From Brumimicrobium oceani (GTDB taxonomy: Bacteria > Bacteroidota > Bacteroidia > Flavobacteriales_D > Crocinitomicaceae): DNA of 64,000 nucleotides. Of this stretch, positions 37,684-47,324 are shown piece by piece. The stretch is taken from NCBI RefSeq assembly GCF_003143775.1, contig NZ_QFRJ01000016.1, positions 1-64,000 on the forward strand, in the 5' to 3' direction. A program made the translations under genes and the position numbers. Every line of letters starts with the position of its first letter. Within the stretch, counting starts at the first letter, position 1. The notes beneath the pieces are model-generated. The model was not told the origin of the DNA, did not search any database, and saw only the letters and a list, made by a program, of their open reading frames with translations.

Positions 37684-37894
37684 ATATCGGGTTCCTGCTG
37701 GGTTAATTAGCGAATTTACAGCAAAGCTTTTTTGAGTATGTTTTCTCTTTTCTTTCGTGTTTCTTGTTACTGACTCGTATTTTGAAATTCGAAAACTAAA
37801 CTCATATGAAAAATTTGAATGTTTAAAATGAAGCTGCAATTTATATTTTGCGGCTTCTATTTTTATGTCCTATTTGACACATGTTCTTCTGAAA

Positions 37895-38947
37895 CTATCG
37901 ATTATTTGCAATAACCATACAATTTTGAGGAAGACCTTCCACGATAGAGGAGTCACCCATTTCTTTAGTTGTTTTTACTTGCACTTCATAAGTGTTTCCA
38001 TTGTGAAGAACTTTTACGGTGTTTTGCTTAATGGCTGTGTTAGGAATAAATGTAGGTTTGCCTGGGTAATGAATATGTATTTCCTGATTATATAAGTTTT
38101 GATTTGGGGGAAGTACTTCAAAGTGGATTTCTATTTTCGAGGAATCCGAAAGATAACGTCCTGTTCTCAGGAACAAGGCTTTTCCTAAAGCTTGGCCATT
38201 TGGATTGGTGATGGCAACAGTATCGTTATTTCTTATCCTTTGTAAATTACTTATTTCAACTGTTGTTATTAATTGTTGAGATTGGATTTTAGCTAGTGTT
38301 AGAAGGTTTTCATTCGCTTGAAAGGAGGAGCCCGGTCTTATTTTACTTTCAATTATTATACCTTCGAAGGGCGCTAGGTATACATAGTCGTCTAATCGTT
38401 TTTCTACAGCTTTGGTTTTATAGAATTCACTCACTATATTCATTTCGTGAATCAATAATTCTTCTTTTTTTGATTTTAAAATAGGTAGTTCAGGTAGAGG
38501 AAGAGATTTTTGAATCTTGTTTTCAAACTCATTCCATTTGCTAAACTCACTGGGAAGCTCTGTTTTTATCGATAGAATTAATTTCTGAATTAAAGTTTTA
38601 TACGCTGCTCTCGCCGCTAATATGTTGTAAATAGCATCAAGTCTATCTGCTTTTATTAGAATTTCATTTTTCTTGAATTTTGAACCTACAGATAAAGGCC
38701 TGTTCGCACCGTCGATTTTTCCGCTAAGCTTCATATGTACTTCCTCTTTTACCTCAGGGATGATAATCCCGCGAAGTGTGATGCTTTCCACTTGTTTGAT
38801 TTCCATCAGTTTAAAATCATCTTGGTTGTATGGATTAGTTCGGGATTCAGGGTTGTCGCTATTAGAAGAGATGAATGAAAGTAGTGCGATGAGAAGGCTA
38901 ATTATGATAAATATTAGGCCTATAATTAGTTTCTGATGCGCTTTCAT
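37895..38947 (-). CDS. HlyD-type efflux adaptor protein
   Basis: The 350-residue protein has one N-terminal membrane segment (about 8-27), a lipoyl-like half near residue 70-95 (MKLSGKIDGANRPLSVGSKFKKNEILIKAD), a coiled-coil region (about 110-180) and the second lipoyl half with beta-barrel (YLAPFEGIIIESKIRPGSSF). This is the order in membrane-fusion proteins that bridge inner-membrane pumps to outer-membrane channels. No pump or channel gene is adjacent, so the partner is unknown. It is divergent to nothing: the upstream 250 bases hold no gene, and the downstream gene converges on it. Confidence 0.85.
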   Translation of the reverse strand: MKAHQKLIIGLIFIIISLLIALLSFISSNSDNPESRTNPYNQDDFKLMEIKQVESITLRGIIIPEVKEEVHMKLSGKIDGANRPLSVGSKFKKNEILIKADRLDAIYNILAARAAYKTLIQKLILSIKTELPSEFSKWNEFENKIQKSLPLPELPILKSKKEELLIHEMNIVSEFYKTKAVEKRLDDYVYLAPFEGIIIESKIRPGSSFQANENLLTLAKIQSQQLITTVEISNLQRIRNNDTVAITNPNGQALGKALFLRTGRYLSDSSKIEIHFEVLPPNQNLYNQEIHIHYPGKPTFIPNTAIKQNTVKVLHNGNTYEVQVKTTKEMGDSSIVEGLPQNCMVIANNR

Positions 38948-39198
38948 TAATTGGTTTTTTTACAAAAATAGGATTTAAGCTTGAAATATTGAAGTTAATC
39001 AATTGCTTGTTAAAAATCGTATTTTTATACCTGCGACCTAAATTGAATTAAATAGTTTTGAAAGACTAAATTCTGCGTAAAGTCTAGGAATCATCATTGA
39101 TTTGTTAATAAACATGTTGAAAAACACCATCCAGCATCAGTTGAGCCTGTATTATTACTCCATAACTTTGTGAACAGAGTAATTCTAAAAAATGCAAT

Positions 39199-39741
39199 AT
39201 GCTTAGTACAATCTTTAAAAGAAAAGTTTCAGATGAACAACTCGCTAACGTCTTTGTTAACGGTGTTTTAGATGTTATAGATAAAGGGTTTAAAGATGTG
39301 AGATTCATCATGGAGGAAGATCCAGCTTTTATGAAGAAGCCTCAATTAGGAGATTCTTCCGACGGACATTTCGCTATGATTGTGATCTCAGGAAATATTA
39401 ACTCCTTAACGAATTCTTTCTCTTCTAGGAAGTTACAAACATTGGAGCCTTTAATTTTTGAGAAATTAGCAGTTGCTTTTGAGATGACTACGCACGAACT
39501 AGAAGAGCATTACAAGAACTACTCTTCATTCATGAGTCGTGTAAATCATCCTTCTAAGGTGACTTTGTATAGCATGTCAAAAGCCATGTTTTACAAGTAT
39601 AAATTGAATGACTTTCAAGATGATTATTTTAAAAGCATGGACTCCCCAAATCCGTTGTTTTTAAAAAGAATGGATGAAATAATGAAGAATTTCTTATGGA
39701 ACTGGGAGGCTTTCTTTAAGCGTTACAAGATTCAAATGTAA
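39199..39741 (+). CDS. Conserved protein of unknown function
   Basis: The 180-residue protein is soluble and predicted mostly helical, with no signal peptide or membrane segment. It starts MLSTIFKRKVSDEQLANVFVN, and a central stretch GHFAMIVISGNINSL is followed by amphipathic helices (FEKLAVAFEMTTHELEEHYKNY). I do not recognise the family or any catalytic motif. It stands alone: an unrelated gene precedes it on the other strand, and 500 bases of noncoding DNA follow. Codon use is like its neighbours, which supports that it is real. Confidence 0.75.
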   Translation: MLSTIFKRKVSDEQLANVFVNGVLDVIDKGFKDVRFIMEEDPAFMKKPQLGDSSDGHFAMIVISGNINSLTNSFSSRKLQTLEPLIFEKLAVAFEMTTHELEEHYKNYSSFMSRVNHPSKVTLYSMSKAMFYKYKLNDFQDDYFKSMDSPNPLFLKRMDEIMKNFLWNWEAFFKRYKIQM

Positions 39742-40182
39742 CTTTTAAACGTTCTCTCAAGGTTGCGCTGCGTTTTTCTTTGCTTGTTATCTAATTTCTC
39801 AAGGTAATCCGCTAATTTACCTTTCTCTGTTTGATTGTATTTTCCTAATCAAAATTTTTTCTCACTGGTTCGGAAGGTAATAACAGGTTTTTGATTGAAT
39901 ACTCCTTCAAGTTGTCATCTTGCGCCTCATAAAAATTTTTACTTTTTTGAGCGAAGAAGCTCTTCTAATCCACTTATTATTTAACTCATTTTAAACATAA
40001 GCATCAACCATTAGGACCCCTTTTACTGGTTTTTACTTTTGCTTTATATTTGTGGCATGTGTTGCTAGTTGATACGGATCAGTGCGAAGGGGTTTTCTTT
40101 AAGGGTAACCATAAACTGTATTTAGTTGTTTTGAAGCTGAGTCAAAAAAAAACGGAAAGACCTTTTGAATCAAGCTTAACCA
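39742..40182. other. Noncoding stretch with a promoter-like element
   Basis: No gene is supported. TATATTTG at 40045-40052 fits the Bacteroidota -7 element, but no gene starts downstream on the plus strand: the next 180 bases lead only into the converging terminator. A small RNA is possible. The remainder, rich in T, shows a short hairpin (GAGCGAAGAAGCTCTTC) and nothing else I recognise. Confidence 0.4.
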
Positions 40183-40214
40183 CAAAAAAAAATACTCCTG
40201 GTTATAGGAGTATT
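40183..40214 (-). terminator. Terminator of the carboxypeptidase-regulatory-like gene
   Basis: AATACTCCT / AGGAGTATT around GGTTAT; on the minus strand eight or more T follow. It lies just downstream of the gene ending at 40246. Confidence 0.85.
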
Positions 40215-40245
40215 CAATGTTGTTTTGAATGAGAAAAAGTGAATT

Positions 40246-40881
40246 TTACTCTCTCTGAAGCTGACCGTTTTTCCATGAATTTATGAATTTACCCCAAGCG
40301 GCAGGGTTTAATAAGTTGTTCATTGGAGTTTGTCCCTGCGTGTATATTTGTGTTTGTCTTTGCTCTGATTCCCAGTTGTAAGATAATCTTCCGTCTGTAG
40401 GAACTCTTGATGCTATAAACGCTAAACTTTCTCCAGACAATTGTTTTTGAGCTCTTCTTAAAGCATCATCATAAGGGTCCATTTCAACGAATGCTCTAGC
40501 GAATTCCTCTCTTGATGGCCAAGGGTAAATATTGACCTCTGGCAGTAATAGAGTGTCTGGCGTCATTACATGAATAATTGAATAACGAATTTCTTTTAAT
40601 GAATCAGGAACAATGTAGGAACTTGTTTTATAACCAAATGCGTTAAAAAGAATAGTGTCTCCCGGGCGAGTAACGAAACTAAAATACCCGTAATAATCAG
40701 ACATTGTCCCCTTTCCTGTTGTTTTGTCAATGACAGATGCGTAAGAAACTTGGTCAAGACTATCACTGGAAACGAGCACACCTGAAAATTGAATTAGCTT
40801 CATTTTTTTCTCGTCGTTCTGTGCGTGTAAAGCTGACGAAAACACGATAACTAAAGTAAAAAGTAATATAACTAATCGCAT
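40246..40881 (-). CDS. Secreted protein with carboxypeptidase-regulatory-like domain
   Basis: The 211-residue protein has a signal peptide (MRLVILLFTLVIVFSSALHA). Residues 30-95 form the beta-sandwich that is common before TonB plugs (FSGVLVSSDSLDQVSYASVIDKT, YGYFSFVTRPGDTILFNAFGYKT), and the C-terminal half (PWPSREEFARAFVEMD) is a conserved helical segment of unknown role. It is likely periplasmic or outer-membrane associated. There is no barrel, so it is not a receptor. It is followed by a terminator; the gene for the small membrane protein at 40937 lies 55 bases upstream in the same direction. Confidence 0.8.
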   Translation of the reverse strand: MRLVILLFTLVIVFSSALHAQNDEKKMKLIQFSGVLVSSDSLDQVSYASVIDKTTGKGTMSDYYGYFSFVTRPGDTILFNAFGYKTSSYIVPDSLKEIRYSIIHVMTPDTLLLPEVNIYPWPSREEFARAFVEMDPYDDALRRAQKQLSGESLAFIASRVPTDGRLSYNWESEQRQTQIYTQGQTPMNNLLNPAAWGKFINSWKNGQLQRE

Positions 40882-40936
40882 AATTTTGTTTTAATCAATG
40901 ATACAAAGAATATCTTTTAATATTTGTTTTGAAGTG

Positions 40937-41458
40937 TTAAAATAACCTATGTAACTCCTCTTTCAAAAGCTTTATAGTGATCTCCGTCGGTAATTCATCA
41001 AGTTCGCCAACGATTTCAAAAATCTTATTGCTTAATTCTATTGATGTGGCTTCCTCACCTAATGCCTGAGCGGCAACGTTGATAATCTTAATTGTTTCTT
41101 CTTTACTTTTTTTAACCATCTCCCAGCTAGAGGTGGATATAAAAATTTGTTGCGCAACATTGTGATCAAATTCATTACGAATATTACTTAGCAATTCAGT
41201 TTGTAGCATGATTGCAGACTTGTTTGGGTCGTGTAGTCGCATGATTAAGCTCTGAGGATTTATTCGCTCTAGCAATAATACTATTCTTTGATATGCTTCC
41301 ATTCGGGGTTCCAAAAAAAAATTCTGACGTTCCTTTTTTAAATTCACGTTTAAATTTGTAATTTCTCGTTCACCTTGTTTTTTTAAGAAAATGTTTACGA
41401 TGTAAATTACTGCAAGCGCAGGGACTAGTGCGACAATTATATAAGTTATGTATTCCAT
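40937..41458 (-). CDS. Small membrane-anchored protein of unknown function
   Basis: The 173-residue protein has one N-terminal membrane helix (ITYIIVALVPALAVIYIVNIFL, residues 4-25) and a cytoplasmic, mostly helical domain with a recognisable central block (NFFLEPRMEAYQRIVLLLERINPQSLIMRL). I recognise no enzyme or binding motif. Similar proteins with this topology occur in many Bacteroidota without a known role. It lies upstream of the carboxypeptidase-regulatory-like gene and may share its transcript. Confidence 0.72.
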   Translation of the reverse strand: MEYITYIIVALVPALAVIYIVNIFLKKQGEREITNLNVNLKKERQNFFLEPRMEAYQRIVLLLERINPQSLIMRLHDPNKSAIMLQTELLSNIRNEFDHNVAQQIFISTSSWEMVKKSKEETIKIINVAAQALGEEATSIELSNKIFEIVGELDELPTEITIKLLKEELHRLF

Positions 41459-41691
41459 TTTTAGTTCTATGATTAGCTCAAAATTAACACGCTTTAATTA
41501 ATATCTGCTTACAAAAGCCAAATTATTTATTAATCTGGTCAAATTCATTGAAATAAATGTTTTTCATTAGATTTGTCTGTTACCTTTTGCTGCTTATTTG
41601 AATTGGTACATCTATTTTTCAATAAAAAGCGACTTCTGTCAAGCCAACTTATTATGAAGGGGTACGTTATATTACGAATAAGAAAAACTAT

Positions 41692-43260
41692 ATGAATTTT
41701 AAATATATAATTTTTGCAGGAATTATCTTATCGGTCTTAAGTTGTCGGAAGGATACAACAACATGGAATTCAGACTGGGTGGTCCCGTTAATTAATGATT
41801 CACTCCTGATTAAAGATTATGTAAATGACTCTACTTTGGCTGTCAACAGCGATCAATCGATTCAGGTTATCGCGCAACGAAGTCTCTTAAATTTGGATTT
41901 ATCTTCAATCATTGAGATTCCGGATACATCGGTTGTTCAAAGCTTTGCCATTGGAATCCCTTCTCTGACCTTGGCCCCTGGTTCTAGTTTTATTGATGAG
42001 ATTAAACAACACCAATTTTCTTTTGAAGAGATTGTTTTGACTTCGGCAAGGGTTAAATCTGGAAAAGCCGTAATTCGTATTGAAAATCCGGTGATGAACA
42101 AAGGTGTTTTCACAATTTCATTGCCAGGAGTTACTAAGAACGGAATTGAATTTGCTTTCACTGAAACCGTTCCTGGTGGAACAGCCTCAAATCCAGGTGT
42201 TGGGGATTTAGTTTTGGATTTAACGGGATACACCATTGATATGAGAGGAGAAAGTGGTCAGCTTTACAACCTGCTTCAATCTAAAATGAAAGTGACGACA
42301 GACCCAAATGGTTCTTCAATAGTTTTAACAAACCAAGATGTATTTAAAACCAAAGTAAAGTTTGAGGGATTGAGGGTTGATTATGCAAAAGGTTATTTTG
42401 GCAATGTTGTGTTTTCTGATACCACAACTGTTGATGTTGATGAATTGTCAAAAATTGTAGGAGGAGCCCTTAATGTTGAGGGTGTAAGTTTGCAGCTTAT
42501 TGTTCGAAATGGAATAAAAGTGAGGGCTGCAGGAGAGGTCACACTTTTTGAAAGTATTAATTACAACAATAACTTAGTGGCTTTAAATCATCCTTTTTTC
42601 GGTCAACAATTTAATATTGAGCCTGCTTTAGGTGCTTGGAATACTTTAACGCCGTCTGAAATACCATTTTTATTTGATCACTCAAGTGGAAACATGGAGA
42701 CTTTTATTGAAAATATTGGTAGTAAATATCAAATTGGGTATGCTATTGAATTGAATCCGCTAGGGAATACATCCAGTGGAAATGATGTGCTTTATCCTGA
42801 AAGTAGTTTGGGGATAGATTTAAACGCCAACTTTCCTTTACTGATTGGAGCAGACGAGCTTACTTTAAGGGATACTTTTGAAATAGACTTTAAAAACGAC
42901 AGTAAATTGGCACGATTGGAATCAGGGAAACTTATTTTGAATACTACAAACACCTTTCCTTTTGGGGCTAGTGTAGACCTCGAATTACTTGATGAAAACG
43001 GGCTTAGTTTGAAAAAAATCACATCAATTGGTTTAGTTTCGCCAGCCCAGTTGAATTCGGCAGGTGATGCCCATTTGCCAATAGAAGAGAAGTTAGAGTT
43101 TATAATTGATCAGCAATCTGCTGATTTGCTTTCCACGACGAAATCCATCATGGTTACCGCTGTATTTTCGAGCACTTCGTTTACAAATAATAAAGTTTTT
43201 GCCAATGCAGCACTAAAACTTTTACTTTCTAGCCAATTTAAATTAAAGTCAGAATTATGA
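41692..43260 (+). CDS. Lipoprotein of unknown function, first of a three-gene operon
   Basis: The 522-residue protein begins with a lipoprotein signal (MNFKYIIFAGIILSVLSC, lipobox LSC with Cys 18). The rest is rich in beta structure with no known catalytic motif; a beta-sandwich arrangement is likely. Its stop overlaps the start of the next gene by four bases (ATGA), and the second and third genes overlap by 13 bases, so the three are translated together. Lipoproteins of this type often work with an outer-membrane partner, and the following gene encodes a predicted outer-membrane protein. The exact role is unknown. Confidence 0.8.
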   Translation: MNFKYIIFAGIILSVLSCRKDTTTWNSDWVVPLINDSLLIKDYVNDSTLAVNSDQSIQVIAQRSLLNLDLSSIIEIPDTSVVQSFAIGIPSLTLAPGSSFIDEIKQHQFSFEEIVLTSARVKSGKAVIRIENPVMNKGVFTISLPGVTKNGIEFAFTETVPGGTASNPGVGDLVLDLTGYTIDMRGESGQLYNLLQSKMKVTTDPNGSSIVLTNQDVFKTKVKFEGLRVDYAKGYFGNVVFSDTTTVDVDELSKIVGGALNVEGVSLQLIVRNGIKVRAAGEVTLFESINYNNNLVALNHPFFGQQFNIEPALGAWNTLTPSEIPFLFDHSSGNMETFIENIGSKYQIGYAIELNPLGNTSSGNDVLYPESSLGIDLNANFPLLIGADELTLRDTFEIDFKNDSKLARLESGKLILNTTNTFPFGASVDLELLDENGLSLKKITSIGLVSPAQLNSAGDAHLPIEEKLEFIIDQQSADLLSTTKSIMVTAVFSSTSFTNNKVFANAALKLLLSSQFKLKSEL

Positions 43261-44483
43261 TCCTAAAAAAAATAAATTTACTGTTTTTAGGTGTCTCGCT
43301 TTTTGTAGTTAGTGCTTTGAAAAGTCAGGAATTCTTGCCAGAACTATACGATTCAACATTGGCTAATCATCAACTAATTGTACATGGTGGCTTTTTACAA
43401 CATGGAACTTCTTTATCCAATGAGTTTTCGAGAAAATTTATTTTCGGAGGCGAAATATCAGACGATTTAAGTAGGAAGGCTTACGAAAGACAAAAATCGT
43501 ATAACAGAGTAGGGGCAGGAGCAAGAATTAGAGTTGCATACAAGTCTCCCAGTCAAATTTTTGAATCTAAGCCGAATTGGAGTTGGATGGTTGAAGCGTC
43601 AAATGAGATACACGGGGCAGTGGATTATTCTGATGCGCTTTTTGGTTTGGCTTTCTTAGGAAACGCTTCTTTTCTTGGTGAATCTGTGAACTTCTCAAGC
43701 TCTTCTGCTCAGTACCTCCAATATTTCACGCTTGGAGGGGGTATTCACAATAGGAAGAATAAAAACTTCATTACATTGAATGCTGTCTTGCCTCAGAATT
43801 TCTTTAGTATAGCTTCTAATAGAGGAAGTGTTTCATTCTCTGAAGATGGAACAAACGTGGATTTGGTCTTACAAGGCGAATTCTTGGAAGCGGCTTCCCA
43901 TCCCTATTTCAAAGGAATTGGAGCTGCATTAAATTTTGATTTTAATATTCCCTTTGGAACATCTGAATCCTTTAATGGGGTTATGAAAGTAACAGCGAGG
44001 AACATTGGGGTTTATCAGCTTCAAAAAGTTAAAATGCAGGAAGTGGATACTGAAATTGCTTACAGTGGTTTTCAGATAGAAGACTTTAGCAACGCTAATG
44101 AAATGACTACTTTAAAAGATACTTTAGGGGTAACGGAAACTACAGGTTCAACCACTAAGTTGTTGCCAGGTTTTATTCAAGTAGGTAAGGTGGTTACTGC
44201 GCATTCGAAAACTAAAATTCAGTCTATTTTTGGTGTTAGAATGTATACCAATTACATTTACAAACCGATGGTTTATGCTGGGGCTCATTATCAGGCGAAT
44301 CAATCTTTTTCATTAGGGTCCCAATTGGCTTTTGGAGGATATGGAAATTTGCGGTTCGGTTTGTATGTGAATTACGCCACGAAAAACTTGATGATTGGGC
44401 TAGGGTCAGAGGATATTTTAGGTGTTTTGTTAAAAAGCCAGCATGGACACTCAGGATTAATAAAATTAGCATGGAAATTTTAA
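43257..44483 (+). CDS. Predicted outer-membrane protein (DUF5723-like)
   Basis: The 408-residue protein has a signal peptide (to about SALKSQ, residue 22). The body is made of alternating strands and ends in an aromatic residue (GLIKLAWKF), typical of outer-membrane beta-barrels. It resembles DUF5723 proteins of Bacteroidota by its length and starting segments, but this assignment is from memory. It lies between a lipoprotein and a T9SS cargo, with overlaps on both sides. Its role could be transport or anchoring for the cargo. Confidence 0.72.
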   Translation: MILKKINLLFLGVSLFVVSALKSQEFLPELYDSTLANHQLIVHGGFLQHGTSLSNEFSRKFIFGGEISDDLSRKAYERQKSYNRVGAGARIRVAYKSPSQIFESKPNWSWMVEASNEIHGAVDYSDALFGLAFLGNASFLGESVNFSSSSAQYLQYFTLGGGIHNRKNKNFITLNAVLPQNFFSIASNRGSVSFSEDGTNVDLVLQGEFLEAASHPYFKGIGAALNFDFNIPFGTSESFNGVMKVTARNIGVYQLQKVKMQEVDTEIAYSGFQIEDFSNANEMTTLKDTLGVTETTGSTTKLLPGFIQVGKVVTAHSKTKIQSIFGVRMYTNYIYKPMVYAGAHYQANQSFSLGSQLAFGGYGNLRFGLYVNYATKNLMIGLGSEDILGVLLKSQHGHSGLIKLAWKF

Positions 44484-45922
44484 GAAAGTTATTGTTTGTG
44501 TCAATTTGTATGGTGCCTTTCTTAGGTAACACACAAATTGCGTTTTATAAAAAATATACTGGTGGACCATTTGATCAGGGGAATGGCTTGACACAACTGC
44601 CAGACTCTAGTTATGCTGTGACGGGGACTTCGGGGTCTTTCAATAATACCTCAGGACAAGCTTTTTTAATGCTGGTTGATAGCTTAGGGAATCAGGCTTG
44701 GACAAAGGATTATGGTGGGAGTGGAGAGGATATTGGGGTAAGGGTATTACATGTTCCTGGTGATGGTTTTTTTATTGCAGGATATTCAGGTTCTACAATG
44801 GATGGAAACTTCGATTTTGTTCTCTATAAAACGGATGAACAAGGGAATTTGCAGTGGGAAAAAATGTATGGTGGAATGGATTGGGACCGACTAAATGACG
44901 CTGCTCTTCTGTCTGATGGGGGGGTAATTCTCGTTGGAGAGACAAAAGGCTTTTTATCACAAAAGAGAGATATTTTTATGGTGAGAACAACTCCTTTGGG
45001 TGATACCGTTTGGACAAAAACTATTCGAACTCCAGAGGATGATTTTGCGAATGCTGTAGAGGTTTTGTCGACCAATGAGTTTATAGTTGGAGGAAATCGT
45101 GGAGAGTTCGGTTTGTCAAAAGGTATGTTGATGTCATATGATATCGATGGAACAGAAAATTGGTTGGAATTTATGGATCAGGCAGGCGTAACGACAGTCA
45201 ATGATATCGCAATTCATCAGAGTTTAATATATTTAGCGGGCTCTAAAGATAACTCCACAAGTGAAAAGCAGGATTTGTGGGTTGCAAAGACCAATTTGTC
45301 AGGAGTTTTTGTAGCTCATTATTGGGAGGCGTTTTATGACTTAGACACTTATTTTAGTGCTCTTTCGGTGAAGAATGCTGATACAATGTATTTGGCGATG
45401 ATCACCGAATCCCCAGAAAATAATCCTTACCCTGGCGGGGTAGATGTTTATGTGCATACTTACAATGCCTCAAACTTATCTTTTAAAGCGAGCCGTCCTT
45501 TTTCAGGCTATAATGATGATGTCATAAATCAATTTATAGGTACAAATGATGGCGGTTTTGCTCTTGTGGGAACGGTTAGTGATGATCAAGAGAACCTATC
45601 TTCGGGTACAAATGTTATGTTGGCCAAAATAGGTCCGAATGGAGAAGATACCTTAGACGCTGACTTAGACTTGGATCTTGTGAATCTAACTTCTTATGAA
45701 AAGAAAACATTGACTATTTACCCAAATCCAACAAGATCAGACATTAATATCCCATCAGAATTAGTAGGACAAATTTACGAATTAAGAAATCTTCAGGGGA
45801 AAACTGTTCAAACAGGCCTTGTTACGCAAAAGATAAGTCTTTACAATTTGGATGTAGGCATTTACTTCCTCAATATTAAAGAGGAAGATCAAATGTGGTC
45901 TGCGAAAATTTTAAAGAGATAG
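44471..45922 (+). CDS. Secreted protein with T9SS sorting domain
   Basis: The 483-residue protein has a signal peptide (to about GNTQ, residue 22). Its body repeats a blade-like unit of about 50 residues: GGSGEDIGVRVLHVPGDGFFIAGY, GGMDWDRLNDAALLSDGGVILVGE and similar, which suggests a beta-propeller. The C-terminal domain (TIYPNPTRSDINIPSELVGQ, VGIYFLNIKEEDQ, AKILKR) is a type A sorting signal, so T9SS exports it and probably anchors it. It is the last gene of the operon that starts at 41692. No enzyme motif is visible. Confidence 0.82.
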   Translation: MEILRKLLFVSICMVPFLGNTQIAFYKKYTGGPFDQGNGLTQLPDSSYAVTGTSGSFNNTSGQAFLMLVDSLGNQAWTKDYGGSGEDIGVRVLHVPGDGFFIAGYSGSTMDGNFDFVLYKTDEQGNLQWEKMYGGMDWDRLNDAALLSDGGVILVGETKGFLSQKRDIFMVRTTPLGDTVWTKTIRTPEDDFANAVEVLSTNEFIVGGNRGEFGLSKGMLMSYDIDGTENWLEFMDQAGVTTVNDIAIHQSLIYLAGSKDNSTSEKQDLWVAKTNLSGVFVAHYWEAFYDLDTYFSALSVKNADTMYLAMITESPENNPYPGGVDVYVHTYNASNLSFKASRPFSGYNDDVINQFIGTNDGGFALVGTVSDDQENLSSGTNVMLAKIGPNGEDTLDADLDLDLVNLTSYEKKTLTIYPNPTRSDINIPSELVGQIYELRNLQGKTVQTGLVTQKISLYNLDVGIYFLNIKEEDQMWSAKILKR

Positions 45923-45936
45923 TTGTCTTATTTTAC

Positions 45937-46452
45937 TTACCATTCATGAGCTTCAGCAGAAAACCATTTGCCTTGCACTCTTAAGGTTTGTTCAATAATA
46001 TCTCTCACGCAGTGATTTCCTCCTTTTAATGGAGACTGGTAGTCTGCAAGGTCTTTAATTTCTATTGCAGCATCTTGTGGGCAAGTGGAAACCCCTACTT
46101 TGCTCATCACGTTGTAATCGGGAATATCGTCTCCCATATAAAGAACTTCTTGGTCTGTAAAATTGTATTTACGTTTTAGTTCTTCGTAAACAGAAACCTT
46201 ATTGGAGGCTTTAAGAACCACTTCTTTTACGCCAGCAGAGAGTAGTCTAGTTTTAGCTGCTTTTGAATCTCCTCCACTAATAATAAAAATAGAATAACCC
46301 ATTTTGGCAGCATATTGCAAGGCATATCCGTCTTTCGCATTAATAGTCCTTACTACTTCGTCTTTGTAAAGCATTACAGAACCATCTGTAAGAACACCAT
46401 CTATATCAAAGATAAATGTGGTGATTAAGGGAAGTTTTAATTTATAACTCAT
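45937..46452 (-). CDS. KdsC-like HAD phosphatase
   Basis: The 171-residue protein has HAD motif I FIFDIDGVLTDG (DxD), motif II in SGGDSKAAK, the motif III lysine (VLKASNKVSVY) and motif IV YMGDDIPDYNVM. Short length and no cap domain fit the KdsC family, a 3-deoxy-D-manno-octulosonate 8-phosphate phosphatase in lipid A/LPS core synthesis that acts as a tetramer. The GNHCVRDIIE tail is also typical. It overlaps by four bases with the end of the DUF2520 gene, so they are co-translated. Substrate is inferred from the family. Confidence 0.85.
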   Translation of the reverse strand: MSYKLKLPLITTFIFDIDGVLTDGSVMLYKDEVVRTINAKDGYALQYAAKMGYSIFIISGGDSKAAKTRLLSAGVKEVVLKASNKVSVYEELKRKYNFTDQEVLYMGDDIPDYNVMSKVGVSTCPQDAAIEIKDLADYQSPLKGGNHCVRDIIEQTLRVQGKWFSAEAHEW

Positions 46453-47222
46453 GATTTGTTTATTTCTTTATGTATTAATTCACTTAACAAGCGATATACT
46501 TGTTTGGTTTCAGGATTACTTAATGCATTGATATGTTTCTCAATTATTTTTTTGTCTCCCCTAACCGCAGGACCAGTTTGGGCCTCTATCGGTGTTAACT
46601 CATCTAATTTATTGATCGTTTCTCTCATCAATGGCTTTAATAAATTGAAATCAATCTTGTTTTCATTGAGATGCTCCTGGGCAAGGTGGTAAAGAAAGTT
46701 GGTGAAATTATTTACCATGACTGCCGCAATGTGCGTGTTGAATCTAACTTGAGAATCAGCGATGATAACTTTTGAACTTAATGACTTAGCTAATCGTTTT
46801 AGGTCATCTTGAAATTCAATCTGCGTAGCTTCAATAAGGAAGGGTACAATTGAAATGTTGATATTCCTCTCCTCGCTAAAAGATTGTAGGGGATAAAATA
46901 CTCCAATATCCGGTCTGTCAGCAATGTCTTCTAGTTTAACACTCCCCGAAGTGTAAGCCACTTTTACTTCTTTCGGTAGTTGAGAGACCACTTCTTTAAT
47001 GGCGTCATCTGAAACGCAAACAAGTGCTAAATATTCTTTAGGAAGCTGCTCAAGTGAAGGAAGTGTGTTGGTCTCAAAAAGCTTCGCCAATCTTTTAGCT
47101 TTTGAAATGTTACGACCCCAAACATATTTTATTTTATGTCCACTCCGTATTAATTGAAGTCCCAAGTGCTGGGCTACTTTTCCCGTTCCTATAATTACGA
47201 TGTGCTCCTTTTTTTTCGTCAT
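46449..47222 (-). CDS. Rossmann-fold protein with DUF2520
   Basis: The 257-residue protein begins with an NAD(P)-binding motif HIVIIGTGKVAQHLGLQL (residues 8-25), like pyrroline-5-carboxylate reductases and ketopantoate reductases, and then a helical DUF2520 domain (FNTHIAAVMVNNFTNFLYHL, MRETINKLDELTPIEAQTGPAVRGD). It is probably an oxidoreductase, but its substrate is unknown. It is the first gene of a two-gene unit with the KdsC-like phosphatase. This pairing is common in Bacteroidota and suggests a cell-envelope sugar or coenzyme-related role. Confidence 0.82.
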   Translation of the reverse strand: MTKKKEHIVIIGTGKVAQHLGLQLIRSGHKIKYVWGRNISKAKRLAKLFETNTLPSLEQLPKEYLALVCVSDDAIKEVVSQLPKEVKVAYTSGSVKLEDIADRPDIGVFYPLQSFSEERNINISIVPFLIEATQIEFQDDLKRLAKSLSSKVIIADSQVRFNTHIAAVMVNNFTNFLYHLAQEHLNENKIDFNLLKPLMRETINKLDELTPIEAQTGPAVRGDKKIIEKHINALSNPETKQVYRLLSELIHKEINKS

Positions 47223-47295
47223 AAATCCTTTGCAATAATCGTTTAATTAGTCCAAAATTAACATTTAAAATCAATCTAAATTAGCAAAGCTTTCG

Positions 47296-47303
47296 TAGAT
47301 TTG
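47296..47303 (+). promoter_or_regulatory. -7 promoter element of the ResB-CcsA gene
   Basis: TAGATTTG fits TAnnTTTG and lies 21 bases before the ATG at 47325. Because it covers an apparent upstream TTG start at 47301, the ATG at 47325 is preferred. Confidence 0.55.
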
Positions 47304-47324
47304 TCGGGTAAAACAGAAAAGGCA

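Noticed and set aside
40050-40232. 60-residue frame after the orphan promoter element
   Set aside because: It runs into the minus-strand terminator and has an implausible composition.
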